Assembly: GCA_000402755.1 (NCBI GenBank)
Contig: AQSD01000001.1
Coordinates: 62,001 to 126,000, forward strand
Direction of reading: 5' to 3'
DNA from: Fidelibacterota bacterium SCGC AAA160-B08
Lineage (GTDB): Bacteria > Fidelibacterota > Marinisomatia > Marinisomatales > Marinisomataceae
Length of the DNA stretch: 64,000 nt
Of the stretch, positions 37,907-45,773 are shown piece after piece. The position numbers were made by a program, and so were the translations under genes. The number at the start of each line of letters is the position of its first letter. Position 1 is the stretch's first letter. The notes under the pieces were generated by a model, which was not told where the DNA came from, made no database searches, and was given only the letters and a program-made list of their open reading frames with translations.

Positions 37907-40723
37907 TTATTTATAATCTTCTATATCTGGACAAATACAGAAAAAGTTTCTATCTCCATATGCATTATCAATCCTAGAAACATATGGCCAAAATTTATTT
38001 TCTTTAATCCACTCTTTTGGGAATACGGCTTTTTCTTTACTATAGGGACGATCCCAATCTTCACAAATGTCTGAAACGGTATGAGGCGCATTCACTAAAA
38101 CATTATTATCTTGAGGAATTTTTCCCTCTATGATTTCATTAATTTCTTTTTTGATTCCAATCATTGCTTCACAAAACCTATCTAATTCATTTTTAGATTC
38201 ACTTTCAGTAGGCTCAATCATTAATGTCCCCGGTATAGGCCATGACATTGTTGGTGCATGGTATCCATAGTCAATCAATCTTTTTGCAATATCTTCATTA
38301 GTAATTCCTGCAGTATTTTTGAAATCTCTACAGTCAATAATAAATTCATGTGCATTTAATCCGGTATTACCACGATATAAGATTTTGTAATCTTTTTCTA
38401 ATCTTTTTGCCATATAATTGGCATTTAAAATTGCTATTTGAGAGGCTTTAAGTAATCCTTCTCCAGCCATTAATTTCATATAAATATATGAGATTAATAA
38501 GATGCTTGCACTACCATAAGGCGAAGATGATACGGAATAGGAATAGTCTTGATCAGTAAAATGATGTTTAGGTAGATAAGGTTTTAACTTATTGTTCACA
38601 CATATAGGGCCCATTCCCGGACCTCCACCTCCATGTGGAATACAAAATGTTTTATGTAGATTAATGTGCATAACATCAGCACCAAAATTACCTGGCTTGC
38701 AAACACCTACCATAGCATTGAGATTTGCTCCGTCCATATATACAAGTCCACCATTATTATGAATTAAAGCACAGATTTCATCGATATTATGTTCAAAAAC
38801 TCCATGAGTAGAAGGATAAGTCACCATTAGGGAAGATAGCTTATCACCAGCTTCGACAACTTTATTTGTTAAATCTTCAAAATCAATATTTCCACTATCA
38901 TCACATTTTACAATCACCACTTTTAATCCAGCCATAATTGCACTTGCTGGGTTAGTTCCATGTGCAGATTCAGGGATAATACAAACATTTCTATTGGCAC
39001 CATGGTTATTATGGTATTCTTGTATTGTAAGTAAGCCCGCATATTCTCCTTGGGCTCCAGAATTAGGTTGAAATGAAACAGCATCAAATCCAGTGACTTT
39101 ATAAAGCATCATTTCTAATTGATCGATAATTATTTTATAACCCTCTGTTTGGTTGGCTGGTGCAAAAGGATGAATCGTATTAAACTCAGGCCAACTAATA
39201 GGAATCATTTCTACAGTAGCATTCAATTTCATAGTACAAGACCCTAATGGAATCATACTATGGTTAAGAGAAAGATCTCTTTTTTCTAATTTGTGGATAT
39301 ATCGTAACATCTCTGTTTCCGAATGAATGCTATTAAAAATAGAATGCTGTAAAGTCACTCCATCTCTATTAGTATCAAATTCAGGATTAAGACTGCTTGA
39401 CGCGAAATCTGTAGCAAATAGATCGGCAATTTCTTCTATCTCTTTTTCAGAAGTTTTTTCATCCAATGAAATACCCACTAAACCTTCATGATGATATTTA
39501 AGATTATATAGTTTGGCCAAAGCTCTATTTTCTAAGGTCTTTTGATCTAGGCCATTTAACTTAATTGATAGAGTATCAAAATATAATTCGTTATCTAGAA
39601 TAATTTCATGACCCTGTGCACTCAATTTTTTTGCAAGATGTTTAGTGTGGGCATGAATTGTACTTGCAATCGCTTTTAATTTTTTTGGACCATGAAAAAT
39701 AGCATACATACTAGAAATAATAGCTAGCAGTACTTGAGCAGTACAGATATTTGAAGTAGCTTTTTCTCTTCTAATATGTTGCTCCCTAGTCTGAAGTGTC
39801 AATCTATAAGCTTGATTCTCTTTCCTATCTTGTGAGACTCCTACAATTCTACCAGGGATATCTCTTTTAAATTCTTCTGTAGTAGTCATAAATGCTGCAT
39901 GAGGTCCACCATAGCCTAAAGGCACCCCAAATCTTTGACTATTACCTACGGCAACATCTGCATTGTAAGAGCCAGGAGATTGGAATAGTTGTAAACACAT
40001 CAAGTCTGTAGCAAAAATTACCTTACAATTAGATTCATGGGCTTTGTCTGTAATATTTTTATAGGCATCAGGATTAGCAATTCTCCCAAAACGATCTGGA
40101 TATTGAACAATGCATCCAAACGCATCTTGATACTCAAAGTTTTCATACGATACAATTTCAATTTCAATACCAAGAGGTTTTGCTCTTGATACTATAACAT
40201 CAATAGTTTGTTGAAAGCAATTTTCATCAATAAGAAATTTATTAGAATCAGACCTATTCTTTCTATAGAGCATGAGCATAGCTTCTCCAGCTGCAGTTCC
40301 TTCATCTAACAAGGAAGCATTAGCTATCGGTAATTCACAAATTTGCGATATCATGGTTTGATAGTTAAGAAGGGCCTCCAATCTTCCTTGAGAAATTTCA
40401 GGTTGATACGGCGTATATTGCGTATACCATCCTGGACTTTCTAAAATATTTCTCAATACTACATTAGGCGTAATAGTATCATAATACCCTTGGCCAATCA
40501 GAGAGCGGAAGATTTTATTCTTTGATCCAATTTCTTTGACATATTTTAAAATATCACTTTCAGAAAAATTTTCATTTCCGATAGAGTCGCCATCAATATC
40601 TAAAATATTTTTTGGCACAATCTTTTCAAGTAGATCATTTAAACTGTTGCATTCAAGAGAAGAAAGCATTTCTTGGACTTCCGTAGAAGTAGGACCGATA
40701 TGTTTATTGTGAAATTCAGACAT
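37907..40723 (-). CDS. gcvP: Glycine dehydrogenase (decarboxylating), P-protein, full-length type
   Basis: A PLP enzyme of about 938 residues, the decarboxylating component of the glycine cleavage system. I take the ATG at 40723, giving MSEFHNKHIGPTSTEVQEML, which matches the usual N-terminus; an in-frame ATG at 40738 would add five residues. The PLP Lys is in HINLHKTFCIPHGGGGPGMG, preceded by VYMDGANLNAMVG; other conserved blocks are SHSMIPLGSCTMKLN-like LNHSMIPLGSCTMKLNA and GYHAPTMSWPIPGTLMIEPT. The N-terminal homologous half ends with NICTAQVLLAIISSMYA. Both halves are fused, as in Proteobacteria and Bacteroidota. No gcvT or gcvH is nearby. A tRNA-Lys gene lies 28 bases upstream on the same strand without a terminator between. 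Confidence 0.96.
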   Translation of the reverse strand: MSEFHNKHIGPTSTEVQEMLSSLECNSLNDLLEKIVPKNILDIDGDSIGNENFSESDILKYVKEIGSKNKIFRSLIGQGYYDTITPNVVLRNILESPGWYTQYTPYQPEISQGRLEALLNYQTMISQICELPIANASLLDEGTAAGEAMLMLYRKNRSDSNKFLIDENCFQQTIDVIVSRAKPLGIEIEIVSYENFEYQDAFGCIVQYPDRFGRIANPDAYKNITDKAHESNCKVIFATDLMCLQLFQSPGSYNADVAVGNSQRFGVPLGYGGPHAAFMTTTEEFKRDIPGRIVGVSQDRKENQAYRLTLQTREQHIRREKATSNICTAQVLLAIISSMYAIFHGPKKLKAIASTIHAHTKHLAKKLSAQGHEIILDNELYFDTLSIKLNGLDQKTLENRALAKLYNLKYHHEGLVGISLDEKTSEKEIEEIADLFATDFASSSLNPEFDTNRDGVTLQHSIFNSIHSETEMLRYIHKLEKRDLSLNHSMIPLGSCTMKLNATVEMIPISWPEFNTIHPFAPANQTEGYKIIIDQLEMMLYKVTGFDAVSFQPNSGAQGEYAGLLTIQEYHNNHGANRNVCIIPESAHGTNPASAIMAGLKVVIVKCDDSGNIDFEDLTNKVVEAGDKLSSLMVTYPSTHGVFEHNIDEICALIHNNGGLVYMDGANLNAMVGVCKPGNFGADVMHINLHKTFCIPHGGGGPGMGPICVNNKLKPYLPKHHFTDQDYSYSVSSSPYGSASILLISYIYMKLMAGEGLLKASQIAILNANYMAKRLEKDYKILYRGNTGLNAHEFIIDCRDFKNTAGITNEDIAKRLIDYGYHAPTMSWPIPGTLMIEPTESESKNELDRFCEAMIGIKKEINEIIEGKIPQDNNVLVNAPHTVSDICEDWDRPYSKEKAVFPKEWIKENKFWPYVSRIDNAYGDRNFFCICPDIEDYK

Positions 40724-40751
40724 TGTACTTAACCCCATTAATAGAACTTAG

Positions 40752-40823
40752 TACTGACGGAAGGACTCGAACCTACAACCAAGGGCTTAAAAGGCCCCTG
40801 CTCTACCATTGAGCTACGTCAGC
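40752..40823 (-). tRNA. tRNA-Lys (anticodon UUU)
   Basis: Read on the minus strand, the gene folds as a cloverleaf: acceptor GCTGACG/CGTCAGT (G-U at the first pair), D arm GCTC/GAGC, anticodon arm GGGGC-CTTTTAA-GCCCT with TTT as anticodon, variable TGGTT, and T arm GTAGG-TTCGAGT-CCTTC with one mismatch. Discriminator base is A and CCA is not encoded. It lies just upstream of gcvP in the same direction. Confidence 0.95.
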
Positions 40824-40931
40824 AAAACTAGGCATTAATTTAAGGTCGAGAATCCAGATTCGGTAATGGAAAAAATAGATTTTTCAATTTTTTTTTTACA
40901 TTTCAGCATTTAAGTATTGACCAATTCCATA

Positions 40932-40958
40932 AAAGACTATTAGCTTAAAGTAGTCTTT
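40932..40958 (+). other. Hairpin in the gap between tRNA-Lys and tmRNA
   Basis: AAAGACTA (40932-40939) and TAGTCTTT (40951-40958) form an 8-bp stem with an 11-base loop. The same AAAGACT/AGTCTTT core recurs in the terminator hairpin at 40991-41026, so arms of the two hairpins could also pair with each other. The 244-base gap 40824-41067 holds these two structures; I see no coding sequence in it. Confidence 0.45.
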
Positions 40959-40990
40959 AATTAGATATTGTACGCAAATACAAGCAATCG

Positions 40991-41026
40991 AAAAGACTCT
41001 GAGGTTGGCGCTACAGAGTCTTTTTT
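40991..41026 (+). terminator. Intrinsic terminator upstream of tmRNA
   Basis: AAAAGACTCTG (40991-41001) and CAGAGTCTTTT (41014-41024) form a perfect 11-bp stem with a 12-base loop, ending in a run of six T (41021-41026). It points along the plus strand, where no gene is seen before it (both neighbours to the left are minus-strand). It may end a short unrecognised plus-strand RNA; read on the minus strand the A run could also serve as a terminator. Confidence 0.75.
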
Positions 41027-41067
41027 GTTTATAAAAAAGGTTGTATCTTCCAAAGTATTTGACAATT

Positions 41068-41411
41068 GGGGGCGACCGGTTTCGACATTTTAGAAAGAAA
41101 TTTTAAATTGCATGTAGAGCTTAGTACCTCTTTAAACTTCTAAACTGTATTAAGTGCCGATTATGGCCAAATGGCTGTAGCTTAGTTGCTATAACCCATC
41201 ATCAGTAGGCGTTTCTCATCGCTGTCTGAATGATGTCATAAAAATGAGATAACTTATTTTTTTGCTTCGACTAAATAAGTGAACCTTAGAAGATAGTCTT
41301 ATATTCGTCTGTTCTTGAACCTGTATAAGGCAAAACTCGATCAGGAAACTAAACATGTAGATATTTATCTTTTCTCTATTATGGACGGGAGTTCGAATCT
41401 CCCCGCCTCCA
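41068..41411 (+). ncRNA. ssrA: Transfer-messenger RNA (tmRNA)
   Basis: One-piece tmRNA of about 344 bases for rescue of stalled ribosomes and tagging of incomplete proteins. The 5' end GGGGGCGACCGGTTTCGAC is characteristic and pairs with CGCCTCC at the 3' end (41404-41410) as the acceptor stem; the T arm GGGAG-TTCGAAT-CTCCC lies at 41387-41403. CCA is not fully encoded. The tag frame is at 41156-41185. The pseudoknot regions were not resolved by eye. The convergent GDPD gene ends only 6 bases beyond its 3' end, and a terminator hairpin lies 41 bases upstream. Confidence 0.95.
41156..41185 (+). other. tmRNA tag-peptide reading frame
   Basis: The sequence UAAGU before GCC resembles the conserved UAGUC before the resume codon of other tmRNAs. 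Reading from GCC gives (A)DYGQMAVA followed by TAG. The hydrophobic AVA ending fits the ClpXP/AP-type degradation signals usually ending in ALAA or similar. In another frame the peptide would end WL, which is atypical. Confidence 0.72.
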
Positions 41412-41417
41412 CATATA

Positions 41418-42119
41418 TTATCTGATAATACGATCTGGAAAATCTGTAATAATACCATCTACCCCTAATTGAATGGCTCGTTTAATATCTTTTGGCCTGT
41501 TAATAGTCCAACTATATACTAAAAATCCAGAGGAATGCATTCTATCTATTGCCCTTTTACTTAAAAGAGAAAATTTTGGATGTATAGCAACAGCATTCAA
41601 CTCCTTACCTTTTTTAATAATATCATTAAGCCCTTTTTCTAGCAATAAATAGGTATGGCTGAGCACACCAATAGGGATACCAGTATTTTGATTTTTGAAA
41701 AGTGCTAATTCATCCCAGTTTTTACTAGAAACAATTAATTTTTTTATGTCAGATTGCGAATTCTGAAGATATTTTTTTAGTATAGTAGCGGTTGGAATAG
41801 CGGTATTTTTACCCTTTAATTCAATATTTAATAATATATTACCAGCTATTAATTCCAGTACTTGCTCTAGAGTAGGTATTTTATATTTTCCTTTTACCAA
41901 GATTGTATTTAATTCATCAAAATTAGTCTTTTCAATAAACCCTCTATTACTGGTAAGTCGATTGAGCTTGCTATCATGAAAGACTACAATTTCTCCCGAA
42001 GCACATTGGTAGACATCTATTTCTACTCCATCAACATTCAAGTCCAAAGCCTTCTGAATAGATTCTAAAGTATTTTCAGCTATATACCCGCGAGCCCCTC
42101 TATGACCTATAATTAGCAT
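41418..42119 (-). CDS. Glycerophosphodiester phosphodiesterase
   Basis: A 233-residue GDPD-family TIM barrel that cuts deacylated phospholipids to glycerol 3-phosphate and an alcohol. The signature is complete: IIGHRGARGYIAENTLESIQ (catalytic His and Glu), then VDGVEIDVYQCASGEIVVFHD (metal ligands Glu, Asp and the second catalytic His). Later blocks IPTLEQVLEL, LNIELKG and VYSWTINRPKDIKRAIQLGVDGIITDFPD close the barrel. No signal peptide is seen, so it is likely cytoplasmic (UgpQ-like). It overlaps the amine oxidase gene by one base and converges on the tmRNA. Confidence 0.94.
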   Translation of the reverse strand: MLIIGHRGARGYIAENTLESIQKALDLNVDGVEIDVYQCASGEIVVFHDSKLNRLTSNRGFIEKTNFDELNTILVKGKYKIPTLEQVLELIAGNILLNIELKGKNTAIPTATILKKYLQNSQSDIKKLIVSSKNWDELALFKNQNTGIPIGVLSHTYLLLEKGLNDIIKKGKELNAVAIHPKFSLLSKRAIDRMHSSGFLVYSWTINRPKDIKRAIQLGVDGIITDFPDRIIR

Positions 42120-43348
42120 TAATTTGAATTATTAATTTCTGTAGCTGCACGTAAACCAGAGACTAAAGCTCCTTGCATCCAACCGCGGTCATTTGATGCA
42201 TGTTCTCCAGCAAAATGAATACGTCCTTCAGCTAAGCCAATATAGTTTGCTAGAGCAGTATCTTGAGAACTTGTAGGCGATGCCCATGCTCCTTGCGACC
42301 ACTCTTCTTGAGCCCAAGACTGAGAGACGCCACTTTCTAAATTATTGGTTGCACCAGGGAAAATACTTTCCCAACGACTTAATACATAATTGATGCGTTC
42401 TTGCTCACTTAAAGCATCCATAGTTTCTGCTGGCGTCCAACGCAAGTATGACATCATAATCCCAGTAGATCCCGCTAAATCCCATGTAGGTTGCCATATT
42501 TCTTCTGGGATATCAGTATTCCCCCAACCACTCAATGAGTCATTTTCCCAAAATCGATTTTGAAATTGCATATAAATTCTAGTAGAAGGAGCATAGCGAT
42601 ATCCTCCATTCATTGCAGTTTGTTTCTGTGAGGATAATGATGGCGTAAATTGAATTTTGCTCAGTACAGTTAAGGGCACCGTACACAATACTCTGTCAGC
42701 AGTAAATTGATTCCCATTAGAGGTTTGAACGGTTACGTTATTTTCTCCTTGCTGTATAGAGCTGACTGGGGCCCCAAGATATATTTTATTATTTAGAGCG
42801 CTAGAATTAGAAAATGCATAAGGTAATAGATCAGATCCTCCACGTATTTTTAAATATTCTTTACGTAAAATAGACCCATAGCTAGTATTTAAATAGGTGT
42901 TATTGGTAATAATATCACGATTCCCATTTGACATATTGACATAATCTCCAGACGTTGCATAGAAAGGATCTAAAGCCAAGCTAAAATGATTAGCATAACC
43001 TAAAGTTAAATTATGGCTAGGCTTTATTCTTGCTGCACCTCCTTCTGCAAAATGATTATTTGAAAAAGGAGATCGAATGGTTAATACTCTTCCACCTATT
43101 CTATCTCTTGCTTCTAGTATGGTCACATCATGACCTGCTCTAACTAGCTCATAACCAGCTACTAGACCAGACATACCAGCACCGATTATTATAATTTTTT
43201 TATTACCACCATTTGTATTTAGCATTCCAGGTGAATTAGAAAGTGTGGTAGGCGTCATATTATTGTCTTCACAGGAAACTATTAATGATGCTCCCGCAGA
43301 AAGGATTAAGCTTCTTCGAATAAACTCTCGTCTGGTTAAAGTAGACAT
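42119..43348 (-). CDS. Flavin-containing monoamine oxidase-like protein, Tat-exported lipoprotein
   Basis: A 409-residue FAD enzyme. The N-terminus TRREFIRRSLILSAGASLIVSC combines a twin-arginine motif with a lipobox-like end (IVSC, Cys26), so the folded, FAD-loaded protein is probably exported by Tat and lipid-anchored. The FAD-binding motif is KIIIIGAGMSGLVAGYEL, continued by TILEARDRIGGRVLTIR, the GG motif of amine oxidases. The C-terminal FAD site is RIHFAGEHASNDRGWMQGALVSGLRAA. The substrate (amine, amino acid or polyamine) is not evident. It lies 6 bases after argS and overlaps the GDPD gene by one base. Confidence 0.92.
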   Translation of the reverse strand: MSTLTRREFIRRSLILSAGASLIVSCEDNNMTPTTLSNSPGMLNTNGGNKKIIIIGAGMSGLVAGYELVRAGHDVTILEARDRIGGRVLTIRSPFSNNHFAEGGAARIKPSHNLTLGYANHFSLALDPFYATSGDYVNMSNGNRDIITNNTYLNTSYGSILRKEYLKIRGGSDLLPYAFSNSSALNNKIYLGAPVSSIQQGENNVTVQTSNGNQFTADRVLCTVPLTVLSKIQFTPSLSSQKQTAMNGGYRYAPSTRIYMQFQNRFWENDSLSGWGNTDIPEEIWQPTWDLAGSTGIMMSYLRWTPAETMDALSEQERINYVLSRWESIFPGATNNLESGVSQSWAQEEWSQGAWASPTSSQDTALANYIGLAEGRIHFAGEHASNDRGWMQGALVSGLRAATEINNSN

Positions 43349-43354
43349 AATACT

Positions 43355-44974
43355 TTACATTTTTTCAGGGGCAGTAATGCCTAGAATAGATAATCCTGTT
43401 TTTAAAATAATTTGTGTAGCATTACAGAGATTCTTTCTAGCATAAGACAAAGGAATATTATTATGATCAATAACCTTATGATTACCATAAAATTTGTGAT
43501 ATGATGCAGCAACTTCCTGAAGATAGGTAGCTAATTTACTTGGTTCTAAAGATTCATGTATCTCACCCATCTTTGTTGGAAATGCAGATAATTTTTTTAT
43601 TAATAATATTTCATCTTTTTCTATCAATAGACTTAAATCAAGACCTGTTTTTTGGTTTATGTCACTATCATATCTTGTAATTAAATTAGAAATTCTTGCA
43701 TGTGCATACTGTAGATAATAAACAGGATTTTTTTCAGACTCATCTTTTGCTAAATCAAAATCAAAGTCTAAGTGGCTATTTGCTCCTCTCATAATAAAGA
43801 AATATCTCACAACATCTACTCCCAATTGATCAATAAGATCGTCTAGTGTAATAAAGTTTGCTTTACGCGTGGACATTTTTACAACCTGGTTATCTTTTTT
43901 AAGAGTTACGAATTGGTGTACTATAACTTTAATATGATCTGTTCTTTTGCCAAGAGCTTTTAGTCCAAGTAAAACATCTGGATATGTCTCGATATGGTCT
44001 GCACCAAAGATGTCTACAATTAAATCAAATCCTCTATCTACTTTATCAATATGGTATGCAATATCAGGTAGACGATAGGTAGGTTCACCAGTGCTTTTCA
44101 CTAAGACTTTATCTTCTTCTTTTCCTAGACCGCTAGTCTTAAACCAAGTAGCACCATCTTTTTTATATGTTAAAGATAGTTCGTCTAATTTTTTTAATAC
44201 ATTATCTATTCCACCATTATCATAAAATTTTTGTTCTTGAGAAAAAAGATCAAATTCAATTCTTAGGCTTTTTAAAGTATTTTTAATACTGTCAAAGATT
44301 TTTTCTTCTGTAAAAGCTCTAAAATGTTCGCTATTCGAATCTAAATCTTTTCCAAATTTTGTAATAATTTCATCTGCAATATCGTCTAAATATTCTCCAA
44401 CATAACCATTTTCTGGCGGCGTAACATCCTTACCAATTTTTTTTGCATATTTTGCATAAGACGATTCACCTAGCATGCGCATTTGCTTTCCTGCATTATT
44501 ATAATAATACTCTCTCGTAACATTATATCCATGCCATGATAATATGCTTGATACCATATCGCCAAGTATAGTATTTCTACCATGACCGGCAGTTAATGGT
44601 CCGGTAGGATTGCTACTGACAAATTCTACATTAGCTGACTTTTCATGTTTTCCAGGCTTTCCAAAGTTAGCACCTTCCTCTAAAATACTATTCATGATAT
44701 CTAAGTAGTAATTGATTGAAATATTAAAATTAACAAAGCCAGGCTTAGTAGCAGAAACAGAAAAAAGTTCCTCCTCTTTATTTTGATACCCAACTATTGC
44801 TTCAGCAATCTCCATCGGATTTTTACCAATTTTTTTTGATAAGATTAGTGCAACATTAGATGAATAGTCTCCAAAGCCTTCTCTTGTATTTATCGCCACA
44901 TTCCAATTAGAAAGTTCAAAGTTATTAGATTTTAAATAGTCGCTTATAAAAGATTCTAATTTTGTTTGAATCAT
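43355..44974 (-). CDS. argS: Arginyl-tRNA synthetase
   Basis: A 539-residue class I synthetase for tRNA-Arg. The N-terminal additional domain spans about 1-90. The HIGH region reads EFVSSNPTGPLTAGHGRNTI, so the first His is Thr while the last GH is kept. The KMSKS region reads VVKMSTRKANFITLDDL. Between these lie EYYYNNAGKQMRMLG and LPDIAYHIDK, both usual in ArgS. The C-terminal anticodon-binding (DALR-type) domain ends with PLSYARKNLCNATQIILKTGLSILGI. It shares one base with rsfS upstream. Confidence 0.95.
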   Translation of the reverse strand: MIQTKLESFISDYLKSNNFELSNWNVAINTREGFGDYSSNVALILSKKIGKNPMEIAEAIVGYQNKEEELFSVSATKPGFVNFNISINYYLDIMNSILEEGANFGKPGKHEKSANVEFVSSNPTGPLTAGHGRNTILGDMVSSILSWHGYNVTREYYYNNAGKQMRMLGESSYAKYAKKIGKDVTPPENGYVGEYLDDIADEIITKFGKDLDSNSEHFRAFTEEKIFDSIKNTLKSLRIEFDLFSQEQKFYDNGGIDNVLKKLDELSLTYKKDGATWFKTSGLGKEEDKVLVKSTGEPTYRLPDIAYHIDKVDRGFDLIVDIFGADHIETYPDVLLGLKALGKRTDHIKVIVHQFVTLKKDNQVVKMSTRKANFITLDDLIDQLGVDVVRYFFIMRGANSHLDFDFDLAKDESEKNPVYYLQYAHARISNLITRYDSDINQKTGLDLSLLIEKDEILLIKKLSAFPTKMGEIHESLEPSKLATYLQEVAASYHKFYGNHKVIDHNNIPLSYARKNLCNATQIILKTGLSILGITAPEKM

Positions 44975-45303
44975 TATATCTTTACAGTTTTTGCATCAAA
45001 CCAGAGGCGTTCTAGATCATAGTATTCACGCGCTTCTTCAAAAAAAATATGTACTACTATATCTACGTAATCAATAATAATCCAATTAGCATTTTGGTAC
45101 CCTTCAGTACGAAAAGGTTTTTCTTTAATATTATCTTTAATATTATCAGCAATTGCTTTCACTTGTATAAGGTTTGTAGCAGAGCAAATAACAAAATAAT
45201 CAGACAAAGAAGTAATCTTAGAAACATTGAGTGTTACTAAATCTTCAGCCTTTTTTTCTTCAGCAAGACCAACAATTTGTTTTAATAGTGGATTTGTTTT
45301 CAT
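44974..45303 (-). CDS. rsfS: Ribosomal silencing factor RsfS
   Basis: A 109-residue protein of the RsfS/Iojap/DUF143 family, which binds uL14 and blocks subunit joining in starvation. Conserved blocks are EEKKAEDLVTLNVSKITSLSDYFVICSATN, VKAIADNIKDNI, GYQNANWIIIDYVDIVVHIF and REYYDLERLW, in the expected order and spacing. It overlaps the upstream LytR_C gene by 4 bases and argS by one. A LytR_C protein beside rsfS is a recurrent arrangement in bacteria. Confidence 0.94.
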   Translation of the reverse strand: MKTNPLLKQIVGLAEEKKAEDLVTLNVSKITSLSDYFVICSATNLIQVKAIADNIKDNIKEKPFRTEGYQNANWIIIDYVDIVVHIFFEEAREYYDLERLWFDAKTVKI

Positions 45304-45773
45304 GAGTTCAAGTTAAGAAAATCTAAGTAGTCTTTTCCAATGATTATTTGAATATCTTCTTCAGGGTTATAAGAGCTATTAAATTCTACATCTTGATCAT
45401 TAATATTCATGCCTAAAATTGTAAGTAAGTTCTCAATATTAGGATTAGAGTCATTAATAATAATCACTTTTGTTGTTTCATAATCAAAATTATTTGCATT
45501 TTCAGTTCTTACAATAACCAGTCCATATTTACTATTTAATAGGTCAGAAAATTGATTTCCTACTCCACTTATTCCACATCCATTTAATATAGCCACCTTC
45601 AAAGTTTGATTATCATAATTTTCAAATAGCTTAATTTTTGGTATGGAGGCTATGTTAGAAGATGGATTGCTAATTAAGGTTTCTTTATCAAAAATTTTTT
45701 TTGATAAAGACCACCCAAAGACTATAATGACGAATGATAGTATAACGATAATGGAATCAAGAAAATATTTCAC
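45300..45773 (-). CDS. LytR C-terminal-domain-like membrane protein
   Basis: A 157-residue protein with one N-terminal membrane helix (SIIVILSFVIIVFGWSLS) and a periplasmic LytR_C-type domain. The domain is recognised from LKVAILNGCGISGVGNQFSDLL (the typical 'V.VlNGtg..G.A...a..L' start) and later KVIIINDSNPNIENLLTILG. No LytR-CpsA-Psr catalytic domain is attached. Such stand-alone domains have no established function; attachment or binding of wall polymers has been proposed. It shares ATGA overlap with rsfS and ends exactly at the last base of the uridylyltransferase stop. Confidence 0.8.
   Translation of the reverse strand: MKYFLDSIIVILSFVIIVFGWSLSKKIFDKETLISNPSSNIASIPKIKLFENYDNQTLKVAILNGCGISGVGNQFSDLLNSKYGLVIVRTENANNFDYETTKVIIINDSNPNIENLLTILGMNINDQDVEFNSSYNPEEDIQIIIGKDYLDFLNLNS

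Noticed and set aside
41216..41458. Minus-strand 80-codon frame across the tmRNA
   Set aside because: It lies over the structured 3' part of tmRNA and the end of the GDPD gene, and its product has no recognisable feature.
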